Shown here: in pieces, positions 28,029 through 38,195 of the stretch | How the letters are laid out: each line of letters opens with the position of its first letter | Position numbering within the stretch: the first letter of the stretch is position 1 | From: Rossellomorea aquimaris TF-12 | GTDB lineage: Bacteria > Bacillota > Bacilli > Bacillales > Bacillaceae_B | Length of the DNA stretch: 64,000 bases | Reading direction: 5' to 3' | Assembly: GCF_001648555.1 (NCBI RefSeq) | Contig: NZ_LQXM01000025.1 | Coordinates: 227,221 to 291,220 of the forward strand | Translations under genes and position numbers: made by a program | Notes under the pieces: generated by a model | Databases searched by the model: none | Told to the model about the DNA's origin: nothing | The model's input: the letters and a program-made list of their open reading frames with translations, nothing else

Positions 28029-29321
28029 TTATCTCGGACTCCATACGCTACGAACAACATTTGTTTGTGAACGGTCTGGACCAACTGAGAAGATTGAAAG
28101 TGGAATCCCTGTTAATTGAGAGACTCTTTCTAAATAGTGACGAGCATTTTCAGGTAAGTCTGTTAATGTCTTACAACCTGTAATGTCTTCCTTCCAACCT
28201 GGAAGCTCTTCATACACGGGTTCACAGTCAGCCAGGATATTTAAGTTTGCTGGGAACTCTTCCATCACTTCGCCTTTGTATTTATAAGCAACACAAATCT
28301 TAAGTGTTTCAATGCCTGTTAACACGTCAATAGAGTTTAAGGATAAGTCTGTAAGACCACTTACACGACGAGCATGGCGAACGACAACACTATCGAACCA
28401 ACCAACACGGCGAGGGCGTCCAGTCGTTGTACCGTACTCACGACCTACTTCACGGATTTGGTGGCCAATCTCATTGTCTAGCTCTGTTGGGAAAGGTCCG
28501 TCCCCTACACGAGTTGTGTACGCCTTTGATACACCTACTACGTGATTGATTTTCGTAGGACCTACTCCAGAACCGATTGTTACTCCACCAGCGACTGGAT
28601 TAGAAGAAGTAACAAATGGATATGTACCTTGATCGATATCAAGCATAACCCCTTGAGCTCCTTCAAAAAGAACGCGGCGTCCATTATCAATAGCATCGTT
28701 TAAGACAACGGATGTATCGACAACGTAGTGCTTAATTTGTTGACCGTACTCATAGTACTCATCTAGAATATCTTCAATATTGAAGCCTTCTGTTTCATAG
28801 AATTTTTCAAATAAGCGGTTTTTCTCTTCCAAGTTACGAGCAAGCTTTTCTTCAAAAGATTGACGATCTAATAAGTCTGCAATACGAATTCCGACACGTG
28901 CTGCTTTATCCATATATGCAGGACCAATACCTTTTTTCGTCGTTCCTATTTTATTCGCGCCTTTACGTTCTTCATCAATCTCATCAAGTTTTAAATGATA
29001 AGGAAGAATGACATGTGCACGGTTGCTGATTTTAAGGTTGTCTGTTGTCACATTGCGATCGTGAAGATATTTTAACTCTTTTACAAGAGCTTTCGGATCG
29101 ACAACCATTCCGTTACCAATAACGGATGTCTTCTCATTATAGAAAATACCTGAAGGAATTAAATGTAATTTATATGTTTCTCCGTCAAACTTAATCGTAT
29201 GACCTGCGTTATTTCCACCTTGATAACGTGCGATAACTTCTGCATGTTCAGAAAGGAAGTCCGTAATCTTTCCCTTTCCTTCGTCTCCCCACTGCGTTCC
29301 TACTACTACTACTGAAGACAT
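28029..29321 (-). CDS. purA: Adenylosuccinate synthetase
   Basis: 430 residues from ATG 29321 ([18 protein letters not shown]), with GGAGGTG six bases upstream. It catalyses the GTP-dependent joining of IMP and aspartate, the first step from IMP to AMP. The P-loop [16 protein letters not shown], the IMP-binding [11 protein letters not shown] and the C-terminal SVGPDRSQT are all present. It is monocistronic, with a sigma-A promoter and a PurR-type operator upstream, and a strong terminator. Confidence 0.97.
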   Translation of the reverse strand: MSSVVVVGTQWGDEGKGKITDFLSEHAEVIARYQGGNNAGHTIKFDGETYKLHLIPSGIFYNEKTSVIGNGMVVDPKALVKELKYLHDRNVTTDNLKISNRAHVILPYHLKLDEIDEERKGANKIGTTKKGIGPAYMDKAARVGIRIADLLDRQSFEEKLARNLEEKNRLFEKFYETEGFNIEDILDEYYEYGQQIKHYVVDTSVVLNDAIDNGRRVLFEGAQGVMLDIDQGTYPFVTSSNPVAGGVTIGSGVGPTKINHVVGVSKAYTTRVGDGPFPTELDNEIGHQIREVGREYGTTTGRPRRVGWFDSVVVRHARRVSGLTDLSLNSIDVLTGIETLKICVAYKYKGEVMEEFPANLNILADCEPVYEELPGWKEDITGCKTLTDLPENARHYLERVSQLTGIPLSIFSVGPDRSQTNVVRSVWSPR

Positions 29322-29372
29322 ATTAAGCACCTCCGACGGGAATTAGTATTCCCTCTTTTTTCAAACAAACTC

Positions 29373-29449
29373 ATTTTATCAACCCTATTGGTGAAAGTCA
29401 ATCAAAACACGAACATTTAATCACTTTGTCATATTTATGTTCGTATAAA
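29373..29449 (-). promoter_or_regulatory. purA promoter with PurR operator (paired PurBoxes)
   Basis: On the minus strand, TTGACT (29396-29401) and TAAAAT (29373-29378) are separated by 17 bases and form a sigma-A promoter. Immediately upstream, two inverted PurBoxes (central CGAAC at 29410-29414 and GTTCG at 29439-29443, with AT-rich flanks ACACGAACATTT and TTTATGTTCGT) match the PurR control region of B. subtilis purA. Repression when adenine nucleotides are ample and PRPP is low is expected. Confidence 0.75.
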
Positions 29450-29561
29450 ATAGGTTATTTTATGTAAAAGAATAAAATAGAATAGCATGAACCTTAATCT
29501 TTTGCTATTGTAATTTTATCCGTCAGAATTTTTAAAATTAAATATTGGAGGCACCACTGGA

Positions 29562-31286
29562 ATGATTAGACGTTTTTTCTCTTATTATCAGCCACATAAG
29601 AAGCTTTTTTATCTAGATTTTTTCTGCGCTGTTTTGGTCGGATTATTAGAACTTGGCTTCCCTATTGCCGTTTCATGGTTTATTGATCGTCTTTTACCCG
29701 AAGGAAACTGGAGTACCATTCTTTCTGTTAGTGTCGGTTTATTTCTTCTCTACCTCATTAGCTCAAGTATGCAGTTCGTTGTTAACTACTGGGGACATAA
29801 GCTTGGAATCAATATTGAGACAGATATGAGAAGAGAATTATTCCACCACGTGCAAAGACAATCCTTCCGCTTCTTTGACAACACGAAAACAGGACACATT
29901 ATGAGTAGAGTCACCAATGACCTTATGGATATTGGTGAATTAGCTCATCATGGACCGGAGGATTTTTTCATTGCCGTCATGACCTTTATTGGAGCCTTTT
30001 GGATCATGCTTACCATCAACGTCCAACTGGCACTTGTTGCCATTGTCATTGTTCCAATCTTAATTTGGCTTATTTCATACTCAAATATCAAGATGAATAA
30101 GGCATGGACACAGATGTATGGCAATATTGCCGATGTTAATGGACGCGTAGAGGATAGTGTATCTGGTGTTCGAGTTGTACAATCTTTTACGAATGAAGAA
30201 TATGAAATGAAACGTTTTAATAAGAACAATCAATTCTTCCGCCAATCAAAGCTGAAGGCCTATAAGGTCATGAGTGTGAATTTATCGGGAATCTATATCA
30301 CCACGCGAATGATGACCCTGATTATCTTAGTATACGGAGCTTGGTTAAGCTTCTCAGGTGCCCTTTCTTATGGAGAACTCGTGGCCTTTATTCTTTATAT
30401 TAATGTTCTGTTTAAACCCATTGATAAAATCAGTGCTCTTCTTGAGCTTTATCCAAAGGGGATGGCTGGCTTTAAACGCTTTACTGAGCTGATGGACGAA
30501 GAGCCAGATATTGAAAATCGTCCCGACGCCATTGAAGTTGCCAACTTAAAAGGGGACATTGCCTTTCGGGGAGTCACCTTCGGCTATGAAGAACACCGAA
30601 CAATTTTAAATGATTTAACGTTTTCCATTGAATCCGGCCAAACCGTTGCCTTTGTTGGACCATCAGGCGCTGGCAAAACAACCATTTGCTCACTGATTCC
30701 CCGCTTCTACGACATCGAAGAAGGCTCTATCACCATTGATGGAATCGATATACGAGATATGACAAAGGAATCCCTTCGCTCGAATATAGGAATTGTTCAG
30801 CAGGATGTCTTTTTATTTACGGGAACCCTTAAGGAAAACATTGCTTATGGAAAACTAGATGCCACTCAGGAAGAGATTGAAGAGGCTACCAAACGTGCCC
30901 ACCTGACAGACTTAATTCACTCCTTACCAGAAGGATATGAAACGCAGATAGGTGAAAGAGGACTTAAGCTATCTGGTGGTCAGAAACAACGTCTTTCCAT
31001 TGCTCGAATGTTTCTAAAGAACCCACAAATTTTAATCCTGGATGAAGCGACCTCTGCTCTTGATACGGAGACAGAAGCCATCATCCAAGAGGCTCTTACA
31101 GAACTGGCCAAAGATCGTACAACATTAGTGATTGCCCATCGTTTAGCTACCATCCGCAACGCTGATCGAATTCTGGTTGTCAATGAAACCGGAATTGCAG
31201 AAGACGGTACACACGAAGAGCTTTTATCCATTGAGGATGGGATCTTTACAAAGCTTCATGCTCATCAGCATGCTTCAATTTATTAA
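29562..31286 (+). CDS. ABC exporter, fused membrane and ATPase domains
   Basis: 574 residues. Six membrane helices (about 15-310) are followed by an ATPase domain with Walker A GPSGAGKTT (near 367), Q-loop, signature LSGGQKQRLS, Walker B ILILDEATSALD and the switch His. It is a half-transporter of the MsbA/LmrA/BmrA type, acting as a homodimer or heterodimer and exporting drugs or lipids; the substrate is unknown. The ATG at 29562 follows TTGGAGG. It is divergent from purA, and its own promoter must lie beside the PurBoxes, though purine control is not implied. Confidence 0.92.
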   Translation: MIRRFFSYYQPHKKLFYLDFFCAVLVGLLELGFPIAVSWFIDRLLPEGNWSTILSVSVGLFLLYLISSSMQFVVNYWGHKLGINIETDMRRELFHHVQRQSFRFFDNTKTGHIMSRVTNDLMDIGELAHHGPEDFFIAVMTFIGAFWIMLTINVQLALVAIVIVPILIWLISYSNIKMNKAWTQMYGNIADVNGRVEDSVSGVRVVQSFTNEEYEMKRFNKNNQFFRQSKLKAYKVMSVNLSGIYITTRMMTLIILVYGAWLSFSGALSYGELVAFILYINVLFKPIDKISALLELYPKGMAGFKRFTELMDEEPDIENRPDAIEVANLKGDIAFRGVTFGYEEHRTILNDLTFSIESGQTVAFVGPSGAGKTTICSLIPRFYDIEEGSITIDGIDIRDMTKESLRSNIGIVQQDVFLFTGTLKENIAYGKLDATQEEIEEATKRAHLTDLIHSLPEGYETQIGERGLKLSGGQKQRLSIARMFLKNPQILILDEATSALDTETEAIIQEALTELAKDRTTLVIAHRLATIRNADRILVVNETGIAEDGTHEELLSIEDGIFTKLHAHQHASIY

Positions 31287-31298
31287 TTGATTGAATTC

Positions 31299-31344
31299 AA
31301 AAAAGTCCAAGCATCTCTTCAAAAAGAGTTGCTTGGACTTTTTT
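31299..31344. terminator. Bidirectional terminator between the ABC exporter and dnaB genes
   Basis: A 15-bp stem with one mismatch (31305-31319 with 31324-31338), flanked by A6 and T6. Confidence 0.9.
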
Positions 31345-32708
31345 CATGCACCTGAAGGAACGTTTTGATCATCAAATCGCCGCTCCAGATTTACGAACTT
31401 ATTATATTCTTTGACGAAGGCTAACGACACATTTCCAACCGGGCCGTTACGCTGCTTCGCAATGATGATTTCGATTATATTCTTGTTTTCTGCTTCTTTG
31501 TCGTAGTAGTCTTCACGATATAAGAAGGCAACGATATCCGCATCCTGCTCAATACTTCCTGACTCACGAATATCAGACATCATTGGACGCTTATCTTGTC
31601 GCTGCTCTACTCCACGAGAAAGCTGAGACAAGGCGATAACTGGTACTTGAAGTTCACGGGCTAATCCTTTTAAAGAACGGGAGATTTCAGATACCTCCTG
31701 CTGACGATTCTCACCAGAACGGCCACTCCCCTGGATAAGTTGCAAGTAGTCAATGAGAATCATCCCAAGGCCATGCTCTTGAGCCAGGCGTCGGCATTTT
31801 GAGCGAATTTCCCCTACTTTAATCCCTGGAGTATCATCAATATAAATCCCTGCGTTTGAAAGACTTCCCATTGCCATGGTTAGCTTTCTCCAGTCTTCAT
31901 CTGTTAAATCCCCAGTACGAAGATTTTGTGCATTGATATTCCCTTCAGCACAAAGCATACGCATGACTAGCTGCTCAGCACCCATCTCTAAACTGAAGAT
32001 AGCGACATTTTCCCTTGCCTTTACGGCTACGTTTTGAGCAATATTCAGAGCAAATGCCGTCTTACCCATGGAAGGACGTGCTCCAACAATAATTAAATCA
32101 TTTCGTTGGAAGCCTGCCGTCATATGATCTAAGTCAGCAAACCCAGTCGATATTCCTGTTACATCCCCTTTACGGTTTGTAAGGGTTTCGATATTGTCAT
32201 AGGTTCTAACTAGAACATCCTTGATATTATGGAATGCACCAGCATTTTTTCGTTGAGCAACCTCCATAATGTTCTTTTCTGCTTCACTTAAAAGGCTGTC
32301 CACTTCATCTTCACGTGCGTACCCGTCAGAAGCAATGTCTGTTGCCGTACGAATTAATCGTCTTAATAAAGATTTCTCTTCGACGATTTTCGCATAGTAC
32401 TCAATATTTGCAGCAGTAGGGACAGACCCTGCAAGCTCACTTAGATATGCAACCCCACCGACATCTTCAAGTTCTTTTGCAGACGCTAATTCATCTGTCA
32501 CGGTAATCAAATCAACAGCTTTTCCACTGTCCCCCAAATTCAGCATGACATTATAAATTTTCTGATGAGAATGACGATAAAAATCTTCTGGAATTAATAA
32601 TTCGGATGTAGTCGTTAATGCACTAGGCTCTAAAAAAATAGCCCCTAACACAGCTTGTTCAGCCTCTATATTCTGAGGAGGAACCCGATCTTGGAACATC
32701 TCATTCAT
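31344..32708 (-). CDS. dnaB: Replicative DNA helicase DnaB (B. subtilis DnaC)
   Basis: 454 residues. The N-terminal DnaB collar domain (about 8-110) is joined by a linker to the RecA-like motor with Walker A GARPSMGKTA (near 206) and FSLEMGAEQL. It is the hexameric helicase that unwinds DNA at the fork and is loaded by DnaI/DnaB/DnaD in Bacillus, where the gene is called dnaC. The start ATG at 32708 follows ATAGGAGG. There are no intein or unusual insertions. Confidence 0.97.
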   Translation of the reverse strand: MNEMFQDRVPPQNIEAEQAVLGAIFLEPSALTTTSELLIPEDFYRHSHQKIYNVMLNLGDSGKAVDLITVTDELASAKELEDVGGVAYLSELAGSVPTAANIEYYAKIVEEKSLLRRLIRTATDIASDGYAREDEVDSLLSEAEKNIMEVAQRKNAGAFHNIKDVLVRTYDNIETLTNRKGDVTGISTGFADLDHMTAGFQRNDLIIVGARPSMGKTAFALNIAQNVAVKARENVAIFSLEMGAEQLVMRMLCAEGNINAQNLRTGDLTDEDWRKLTMAMGSLSNAGIYIDDTPGIKVGEIRSKCRRLAQEHGLGMILIDYLQLIQGSGRSGENRQQEVSEISRSLKGLARELQVPVIALSQLSRGVEQRQDKRPMMSDIRESGSIEQDADIVAFLYREDYYDKEAENKNIIEIIIAKQRNGPVGNVSLAFVKEYNKFVNLERRFDDQNVPSGA

Positions 32709-32884
32709 CTATACATAACCTCCTATTAGAAAAGCAAATGGGGCAAGCAGAGGAGGAGTGGTTCCCCCAACTGATTGATTTGAAATGACCTCGAGCCTCT
32801 TATTAGCCCCGCCGCTAGACAATTTGAAAAACAAAACCATAGTTCTACCTATCTATATAAAAATAAGAAAATGTTATTTCACCG

Positions 32885-32920
32885 AAAAAATGTGATCAGG
32901 AAATAATCCAGATCACATTT
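32885..32920 (-). terminator. Terminator after rplI
   Basis: AAATGTGATC (32888-32897) pairs with GATCACATTT (32911-32920); T6 follows on the minus strand. The rest of 32709-32986 shows no gene. Confidence 0.8.
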
Positions 32921-32986
32921 TTACAACCTATATTCATTTTAACATGTTTTTAGCCAAATGAAGTTACCAAATTTCGTATATTTTTA

Positions 32987-33436
32987 TTAAGATTCTTCTG
33001 TTACATGAACCTTTAACGTTGCGGTAACATCCGTGTGTAACTTAACCGGTACGTTTGTATAGCCAAGTGTACGAATAGCATCGTTCATTTCAATTTTACG
33101 TTTATCGATTTTTAATTCGAATTCTTTCTTTAATACTTCAGCAATTTGTTTACTCGTGATTGATCCGAACAAGCGTCCACCTTCGCCTGATTTCGCCTTC
33201 ATCTCAACCGTCAGATCTTCTAGCGTTGCTTTTAATTTTTTGGCTTCTTCCAGTTCCTCTTGAGCAACTTGTTGTTCTTTTTTCTTTTGACCCTCAAGCT
33301 GACCAATGTTTGCGTTAGTTGCTTCTACAGCTAGTCCTTTTTTAAGAAGGAAATTATGAGCATAACCGTCTGCGACATTTTTCACTTCGCCTTTTTTTCC
33401 TTTACCTTTTACATCTTTTAAGAAAATTACTTTCAT
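32987..33436 (-). CDS. rplI: 50S ribosomal protein L9
   Basis: 149 residues. The N-terminal rRNA-binding domain begins [30 protein letters not shown], followed by the long connecting helix and C-terminal domain. The start overlaps the gdpP stop (ATGA), the usual Bacillus arrangement yybS-gdpP-rplI, so it is translated in concert with the c-di-AMP phosphodiesterase. Confidence 0.97.
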   Translation of the reverse strand: MKVIFLKDVKGKGKKGEVKNVADGYAHNFLLKKGLAVEATNANIGQLEGQKKKEQQVAQEELEEAKKLKATLEDLTVEMKAKSGEGGRLFGSITSKQIAEVLKKEFELKIDKRKIEMNDAIRTLGYTNVPVKLHTDVTATLKVHVTEES

Positions 33437-35406
33437 GATTCTTTTCTCCCCTCATAATAATCATTTAATGCTTCTTTTAATTGTTCTTCAGCTTCATAAA
33501 CTGAAACATCTTTTATTTGAGTGGCTGCATTCGTTAAATGTCCGCCACCTAGTAAGCTTTCCATAATAATCTGTACATTGACATCACCTAATGAACGAGC
33601 ACTTATGCCAACTGTATCTGTCTCCCTTTTCGAGATGACAAAGGAGGCGATGACTTCATCCATCGTTAGTAAGGTATCAGCTGCCTGGGCAATCAAAACG
33701 GGATCGTAAATCTCAGCTTCATCTGCTTTCGCAATAGCAATCCCTTCTCGATAGAATTCTACTGATTCAATTAATCGTGCTCGCTTTATATACGTGTCTA
33801 CATCCTCTTTAAGGAACTTCTGAACTAAAACGGTATCTGCACCTTGCGCTCTTAAGTAGGACGCAGCATCAAAGGTTCTCGAGCCTGTGCGGAGGGTAAA
33901 ACTTTTCGTATCGACAATGATCCCAGCTAATAAAGATGTTGCTTCTAACATGCTAATTTTCTCATGTTTTGGCTGGTACTCTAAAAGCTCTGTCACAAGT
34001 TCTGCCGTTGAAGAAGCGTAAGGCTCCATATACACAAGTAATGGATTTTTTATAAAATCCTCTCCACGTCGGTGATGATCAATCACGACAACTTTCTCAA
34101 CCTTGTTTAAAAGCTTTTCATCAATAACCAACGAAGGTTTATGAGTATCCACGACAACGAGCAACGTATCATCAGTAGCCATTTCAAGAGCTTCCTCTGG
34201 TGCAATAAAACGGGAGTGAAGATCTGAATTATTTTTAATTTCCTTCATCAATCGTTTTACGCCGTTATCGATTTCATTGAAATTCAAGACAACATAGCCT
34301 TCTCGTTGATTCATTTGCGCCACTTTACGAATTCCGATTGCGGCTCCAACAGCATCCATGTCTGGGTGCTTATGTCCCATAATAATAACCTTGTCACTCT
34401 CAATCATGATTTCCTTTAATGCATGTGAAATGACTCGGGCACGTACTCGAGTACGTTTCTCCATGGGATTTGTTTTTCCGCCATAGAATTTAACTTTTCC
34501 ATTGGTCTGTTTGATAGCTACCTGATCTCCACCGCGACCAAGTGCTAAATCCAAGCTAGATTGAGCTAACGTACCCAATTCAGGAAGGGATGATACCCCT
34601 GTTCCAACCCCAATACTAAGAGTAAGAGGAACATTTTGCTTAGAGGTTGTATCCCGAACATCATCAAGAATACCGAATTTTTCTTTTTCTAATACTTGAA
34701 GAATTTTTTCGTTTATCACAGCGATAAAACGTTCAGAAGAAACCCTCTTCAAGAACACTCCATACTCTTTTGCCCATTTGTTCAGAATAGACGTGACGAG
34801 ACTGTTTAAACTACTCCTCGTTTGATCGTCCATTCCTTGTGTTAATTCATCATAGTTATCTAAAAAGATAATTCCAATATTCGTGCGTTCGTCATGATAT
34901 TGCTTCTCTATTTCCTTTTGTTCTGTTACATCAAAAAAATAAAGAAGCTTCTCTTTTAATTTTAAAACAACATGATATTTTCTCTCATTTATCGTGACAA
35001 TCTCAGAATCGACTTCTTGCTTAATTAAAGGAACCAGAGACTCTGCTACATCGTAAAGAGACCTTCCAACGACTGTGTCTTCATTAAAACAGGAAGCGAG
35101 AAACGGGTTTGTCCATTCTATGTAATATTCATCGTTTATGAGCATAATTCCAATAGGCATCTCCATTAGGGCTTCTTCTCCAACTCGTTTCACCCTGTAG
35201 GATAAAGTGGAAATATACTCTTCTGTTTCTTCGTGTGATCTTTTCTCAAAATAGAAAGCAAGATAATACACGATTCCAAAGACAATCAACCCAATTAACG
35301 ATATAATCCATTTGTAAAAGGCGATGGATACTAACAAAAGAGCTGTTAATATAGCAAGACCGTACAATGGGTAGCGGATCATTCGCTTATTAAAATAAGA
35401 TGGCAT
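33433..35406 (-). CDS. gdpP: Cyclic-di-AMP phosphodiesterase GdpP (YybT)
   Basis: 657 residues, close to the 659 of B. subtilis. Two N-terminal membrane helices, a PAS domain (about 85-165), a degenerate GGDEF domain (about 170-300) and DHH/DHHA1 domains (about 335-655) are seen, with the metal-binding motifs [15 protein letters not shown] and VIDHHRR. It hydrolyses c-di-AMP to pApA and so affects potassium uptake, wall stress and beta-lactam tolerance. It lies between yybS and rplI as in other Bacilli. Confidence 0.97.
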   Translation of the reverse strand: MPSYFNKRMIRYPLYGLAILTALLLVSIAFYKWIISLIGLIVFGIVYYLAFYFEKRSHEETEEYISTLSYRVKRVGEEALMEMPIGIMLINDEYYIEWTNPFLASCFNEDTVVGRSLYDVAESLVPLIKQEVDSEIVTINERKYHVVLKLKEKLLYFFDVTEQKEIEKQYHDERTNIGIIFLDNYDELTQGMDDQTRSSLNSLVTSILNKWAKEYGVFLKRVSSERFIAVINEKILQVLEKEKFGILDDVRDTTSKQNVPLTLSIGVGTGVSSLPELGTLAQSSLDLALGRGGDQVAIKQTNGKVKFYGGKTNPMEKRTRVRARVISHALKEIMIESDKVIIMGHKHPDMDAVGAAIGIRKVAQMNQREGYVVLNFNEIDNGVKRLMKEIKNNSDLHSRFIAPEEALEMATDDTLLVVVDTHKPSLVIDEKLLNKVEKVVVIDHHRRGEDFIKNPLLVYMEPYASSTAELVTELLEYQPKHEKISMLEATSLLAGIIVDTKSFTLRTGSRTFDAASYLRAQGADTVLVQKFLKEDVDTYIKRARLIESVEFYREGIAIAKADEAEIYDPVLIAQAADTLLTMDEVIASFVISKRETDTVGISARSLGDVNVQIIMESLLGGGHLTNAATQIKDVSVYEAEEQLKEALNDYYEGRKES

Positions 35407-35439
35407 GATTTCAGCTCCTGGAACTTAAATTTCAACTAT

Positions 35440-36363
35440 CTATGACTTCCGTTGTAGGCGTTGTCTTAGATCAAACCCTAAGTCAATTATACCTAAAATT
35501 CGCACGAGATAAAGAAGAGGAATAGAAATGATTGTAATTAATATCAAAATACCTTTAGACCATCCCTTGGTATAACTATAAAAATAGAGGAATGACAAGC
35601 CTTGAACTGCCATTAAAGATTGTAATACATACAGCACATTAATTAGCGCTGTGTAAATGTATGTTCCTTTTTCAGGTTGTAAAACAATCGTTAGTACTAG
35701 AGTAACAAGATAGTACCAAAGTATACTCTTAGGCAGCTTCCATTCCCTAAATGGTTGAAAAGCAGGAACATCAACTCCTAAGCGCTTCATAATAGGAAAA
35801 TTAATAATCATAAAGAATAATGCAAGAAAGACAGCCATTCCTAAAAATAATGTAGGCATTAAAGTCTGAATAAGACTGACAGAGCTTTCGAGGCTATCAA
35901 TGATTTCTTTATCCGGTTGTTGACCCAATTTCTCAAATAAAGAATGGTACATCGTTTTTGATTGCTCTAAACTATCCTCTACAATATTCATATTAAAGAA
36001 TGCAATAGAAATAGCATACCATACGACAATATTGAGAAGGAGTGTAAGACTAGAAGCCATTAACAATCTCATTTTATCAAATTTTGCTTTTATACCCCAA
36101 CCAATCACAATTCCAGTCGTTCCAATTGCAAAGGCAAGTGGAAGGGTAAGGATTCCCCCCAGTAAACCTGAAATAAGGATAACTCCAACAAACAAAAATA
36201 AAGCCTGAGGTAACGGATGCTTAGCACTATACATCATGACTGGCAGTGGCAATAGAAAAAAAGCGACTGAACCAATTAGTGGAACATAAAGACTTAATAA
36301 TAGTAAAACAGTGTAGATGGCGAGCATTAGCGCACCTTCTGTTAGTACACGAGTATTTTTCAC
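35440..36363 (-). CDS. yybS: YybS family membrane protein (DUF2232)
   Basis: 307 residues with about eight predicted membrane helices and a basic C-terminus (LRQRLQRKS). Members of DUF2232 resemble the membrane components of ECF-type vitamin importers, but no function is established. It lies 33 bases upstream of gdpP and is probably co-transcribed with gdpP-rplI. Confidence 0.88.
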   Translation of the reverse strand: MKNTRVLTEGALMLAIYTVLLLLSLYVPLIGSVAFFLLPLPVMMYSAKHPLPQALFLFVGVILISGLLGGILTLPLAFAIGTTGIVIGWGIKAKFDKMRLLMASSLTLLLNIVVWYAISIAFFNMNIVEDSLEQSKTMYHSLFEKLGQQPDKEIIDSLESSVSLIQTLMPTLFLGMAVFLALFFMIINFPIMKRLGVDVPAFQPFREWKLPKSILWYYLVTLVLTIVLQPEKGTYIYTALINVLYVLQSLMAVQGLSFLYFYSYTKGWSKGILILITIISIPLLYLVRILGIIDLGFDLRQRLQRKS

Positions 36364-36644
36364 TCAAAACTCTCCCTACCGTAAATTCAAAAGTTGCAAT
36401 AGCATTATCATATCAATTTTACGTACGAATTTCATCTTTACTACTCACAGGAAAAATGAAAGGCTCAACAAAAAGGATAATTCTGTGAAAGAATCTTGTC
36501 TAATCTAGTATATACATAATAATTGAATGAATATGTGTTCCAATTAGATAATGAATGCTTAACTGCTGCATCACTCTCTTAAAACTTTCTATGTAAGCAC
36601 CTTTTGAAAGATAGACTCTTAGGTGTTGTTATCCTAATACGAAC

Positions 36645-36678
36645 TAAAAAAAGCAGTAGAGAACAAGTCTCTACTGCT
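36645..36678 (-). terminator. Terminator of the rpsF-ssb-rpsR operon
   Basis: AGCAGTAGAGA pairs with TCTCTACTGCT; TTTTTTT follows on the minus strand. The gap 36364-36693 otherwise holds only the presumed yybS promoter region. Confidence 0.88.
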
Positions 36679-36693
36679 TTCATGTCTTAATTA

Positions 36694-36930
36694 TTACTCA
36701 CCAGTAACATATGGAAGTAATGCCATTGTACGAGATCTTTTGATCGCACGAGTCAACTTACGTTGGTACTTAGCATTTGTTCCAGTTACACGACGTGGAA
36801 GAATTTTTCCACGCTCAGAGATAAATTTCTTAAGAAGATCAACATCTTTGAAATCGATATGTGTAATTCCGTTTGCTGTGAAGTAGCACACCTTACGACG
36901 TCTACGTCCACCTCTACGTCCTCCTGCCAT
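36694..36930 (-). CDS. rpsR: 30S ribosomal protein S18
   Basis: 78 residues of typical S18, very basic at the N-terminus ([15 protein letters not shown]) with the conserved [11 protein letters not shown] motif. It pairs with S6 on the central domain of 16S rRNA. It is last in the operon rpsF-ssb-rpsR. Start ATG 36930 follows ATAGGAGG. Confidence 0.97.
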   Translation of the reverse strand: MAGGRRGGRRRRKVCYFTANGITHIDFKDVDLLKKFISERGKILPRRVTGTNAKYQRKLTRAIKRSRTMALLPYVTGE

Positions 36931-36980
36931 TTGTTTTCGCCTCCTATCTGTTTCTATTTTGTGTTGCTGGTATGATTCGC

Positions 36981-37490
36981 TTAGAATGGTAAATCGTCAT
37001 CGGAAATGTCGATCGGTTGACCGTCATTTGCAAATGGATCTTCATCTACGCGTGTATGGTTATTGTTGTTATTGCGTTGTTGATTCTGATTCTGACTATA
37101 CGGATTGTTTTGGTCTCGTTGACCTCCACCCGAATAGCCCGGACTTCCTCCACGATCTCCTTGATTCGCACTACGTGGCTCTAAGAACTGAACGCTTTCT
37201 GCTACAACTTCCGTCATAAACACTCGACGTCCATCTTGTCCTTCGAAATTACGCGTTTGAATACGACCGTCAACGCCAGCTAAGCTGCCTTTTTTAAGAA
37301 AGTTTGCTACATTCTCTGCAGGGCGACGCCATACAACGCAATTAATAAAATCTGCTTCTCGTTCTCCTGATTGATTCGTAAAACTACGATTCACTGCAAG
37401 GGTAAACGAAGCAACAGCTACTCCACTTGGAGTATATTTTAATTCAGGGTCTTTGGTTAAACGCCCTACTAATACAACTCGGTTCATCAT
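36981..37490 (-). CDS. ssb: Single-stranded DNA-binding protein SsbA
   Basis: 169 residues from ATG 37490 ([23 protein letters not shown]); the next codon is also ATG. The N-terminal OB-fold (1-108) is followed by a Gly/Gln/Asn-rich disordered linker and the acidic tip DISDDDLPF, which recruits replication and repair proteins. It is the middle gene of the rpsF operon. A parS site lies 29 bases upstream of its start. Confidence 0.97.
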   Translation of the reverse strand: MMNRVVLVGRLTKDPELKYTPSGVAVASFTLAVNRSFTNQSGEREADFINCVVWRRPAENVANFLKKGSLAGVDGRIQTRNFEGQDGRRVFMTEVVAESVQFLEPRSANQGDRGGSPGYSGGGQRDQNNPYSQNQNQQRNNNNNHTRVDEDPFANDGQPIDISDDDLPF

Positions 37491-37518
37491 CAGAATCAAC
37501 CCCTTCCTTCTAGTCTAC

Positions 37519-37534
37519 TGTTTCACGTGAAACA
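37519..37534. other. parS: parS site between rpsF and ssb
   Basis: TGTTTCACGTGAAACA, a perfect copy. It is intergenic within an operon, just upstream of the ssb ribosome binding site. Confidence 0.93.
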
Positions 37535-37566
37535 GGTATAGAAGTGTTTATCTTAAAACGTACGGA

Positions 37567-37854
37567 TTATTCTTCTTCTTTAACAACGATATGACGGATA
37601 ATATCATCGCTGATTTTAGCTAAACGATCGAATTCGTTAACTGCATCAGAAGTAGCGCTCATCTTAACTAGTTGATAGAAACCATCACGAAAATCGTTGA
37701 TTTCATACGCTAAACGACGTTTACCCCAATCTTTTGACTCGATGATTTCCGCGCCATTTGTAGTTAAAACGTTATCGAAACGCTCAACAACAGCTTTCTT
37801 TGACTCATCGTCAATGTTTGGGCGGACAATGTACATAACTTCGTACTTTCTCAT
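37567..37854 (-). CDS. rpsF: 30S ribosomal protein S6
   Basis: 95 residues from ATG 37854 ([20 protein letters not shown]), placed after GAGGAGGTGAC. A longer frame reaching 37929 runs through the regulatory leader and is rejected. S6 forms a heterodimer with S18 (rpsR, same operon) on 16S rRNA; the same complex is known to repress its own mRNA. The structured leader supports that control here. Confidence 0.96.
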   Translation of the reverse strand: MRKYEVMYIVRPNIDDESKKAVVERFDNVLTTNGAEIIESKDWGKRRLAYEINDFRDGFYQLVKMSATSDAVNEFDRLAKISDDIIRHIVVKEEE

Positions 37855-37925
37855 CTGAATGTCACCTCCTCGTGGTCTATGCGGTTCTTTCTTTGCGAAA
37901 GAACAAGGAGCAATGCGTTCATTAC
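37855..37925 (-). promoter_or_regulatory. S6:S18-type autoregulatory mRNA leader of rpsF
   Basis: In the transcript, CUCCUUG (complement of 37904-37910) pairs with CGAGGAG (complement of 37866-37872) and hides the rpsF ribosome binding site. An inner 8-bp hairpin (GTTCTTTC/GAAAGAAC, 37884-37904) and the unpaired CCGCAUAGACCA segment complete the layout described for S6:S18-binding leaders, where a CCG in a bulge mimics 16S rRNA. Confidence 0.7.
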
Positions 37926-38035
37926 TCACGAAATAAAATTATAGCATAACTTCTCTACTATTGCAATATATCGTAGGATAACTGATAGTTTTATTAAAAA
38001 TACGCTGTTTATTTCTCTTACTACTCAATAAGTGA

Positions 38036-38122
38036 AAGTCGATAATTATATGTAATAAAAGCATGGTTTCGATAATATCGGATAGATTTCAATAATAGAA
38101 AAAACGTATTTGATAATAAAAT
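38036..38122 (+). repeat. Degenerate array of TTGATAATAAA-like repeats (about 21-bp period)
   Basis: Units resembling TTTGATAATAAA lie near 38049, 38069, 38089 and 38109, at 20-21 base spacing, with a further off-phase GATAATTA at 38041. It is the same consensus as the arrays at 23.9-24.3 kb, in the opposite orientation, lying between the rpsF and ychF operons. Confidence 0.55.
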
Positions 38123-38157
38123 CGTGACTTTATCAAACCTTTTTTGTCAAAATAAAG

Positions 38158-38184
38158 AAAAAAGACCGGATTTACACCCAGTCT
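38158..38184 (-). terminator. Terminator after ychF
   Basis: On the minus strand AGACTGG pairs with CCGGTCT (one G-U), followed by TTTTTT. Confidence 0.7.
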
Positions 38185-38195
38185 CTTACAAAAAC

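Noticed and set aside
37855..37929. 25-residue N-terminal extension of rpsF
   Set aside because: This is the structured mRNA leader; S6 begins [12 protein letters not shown] at 37854.
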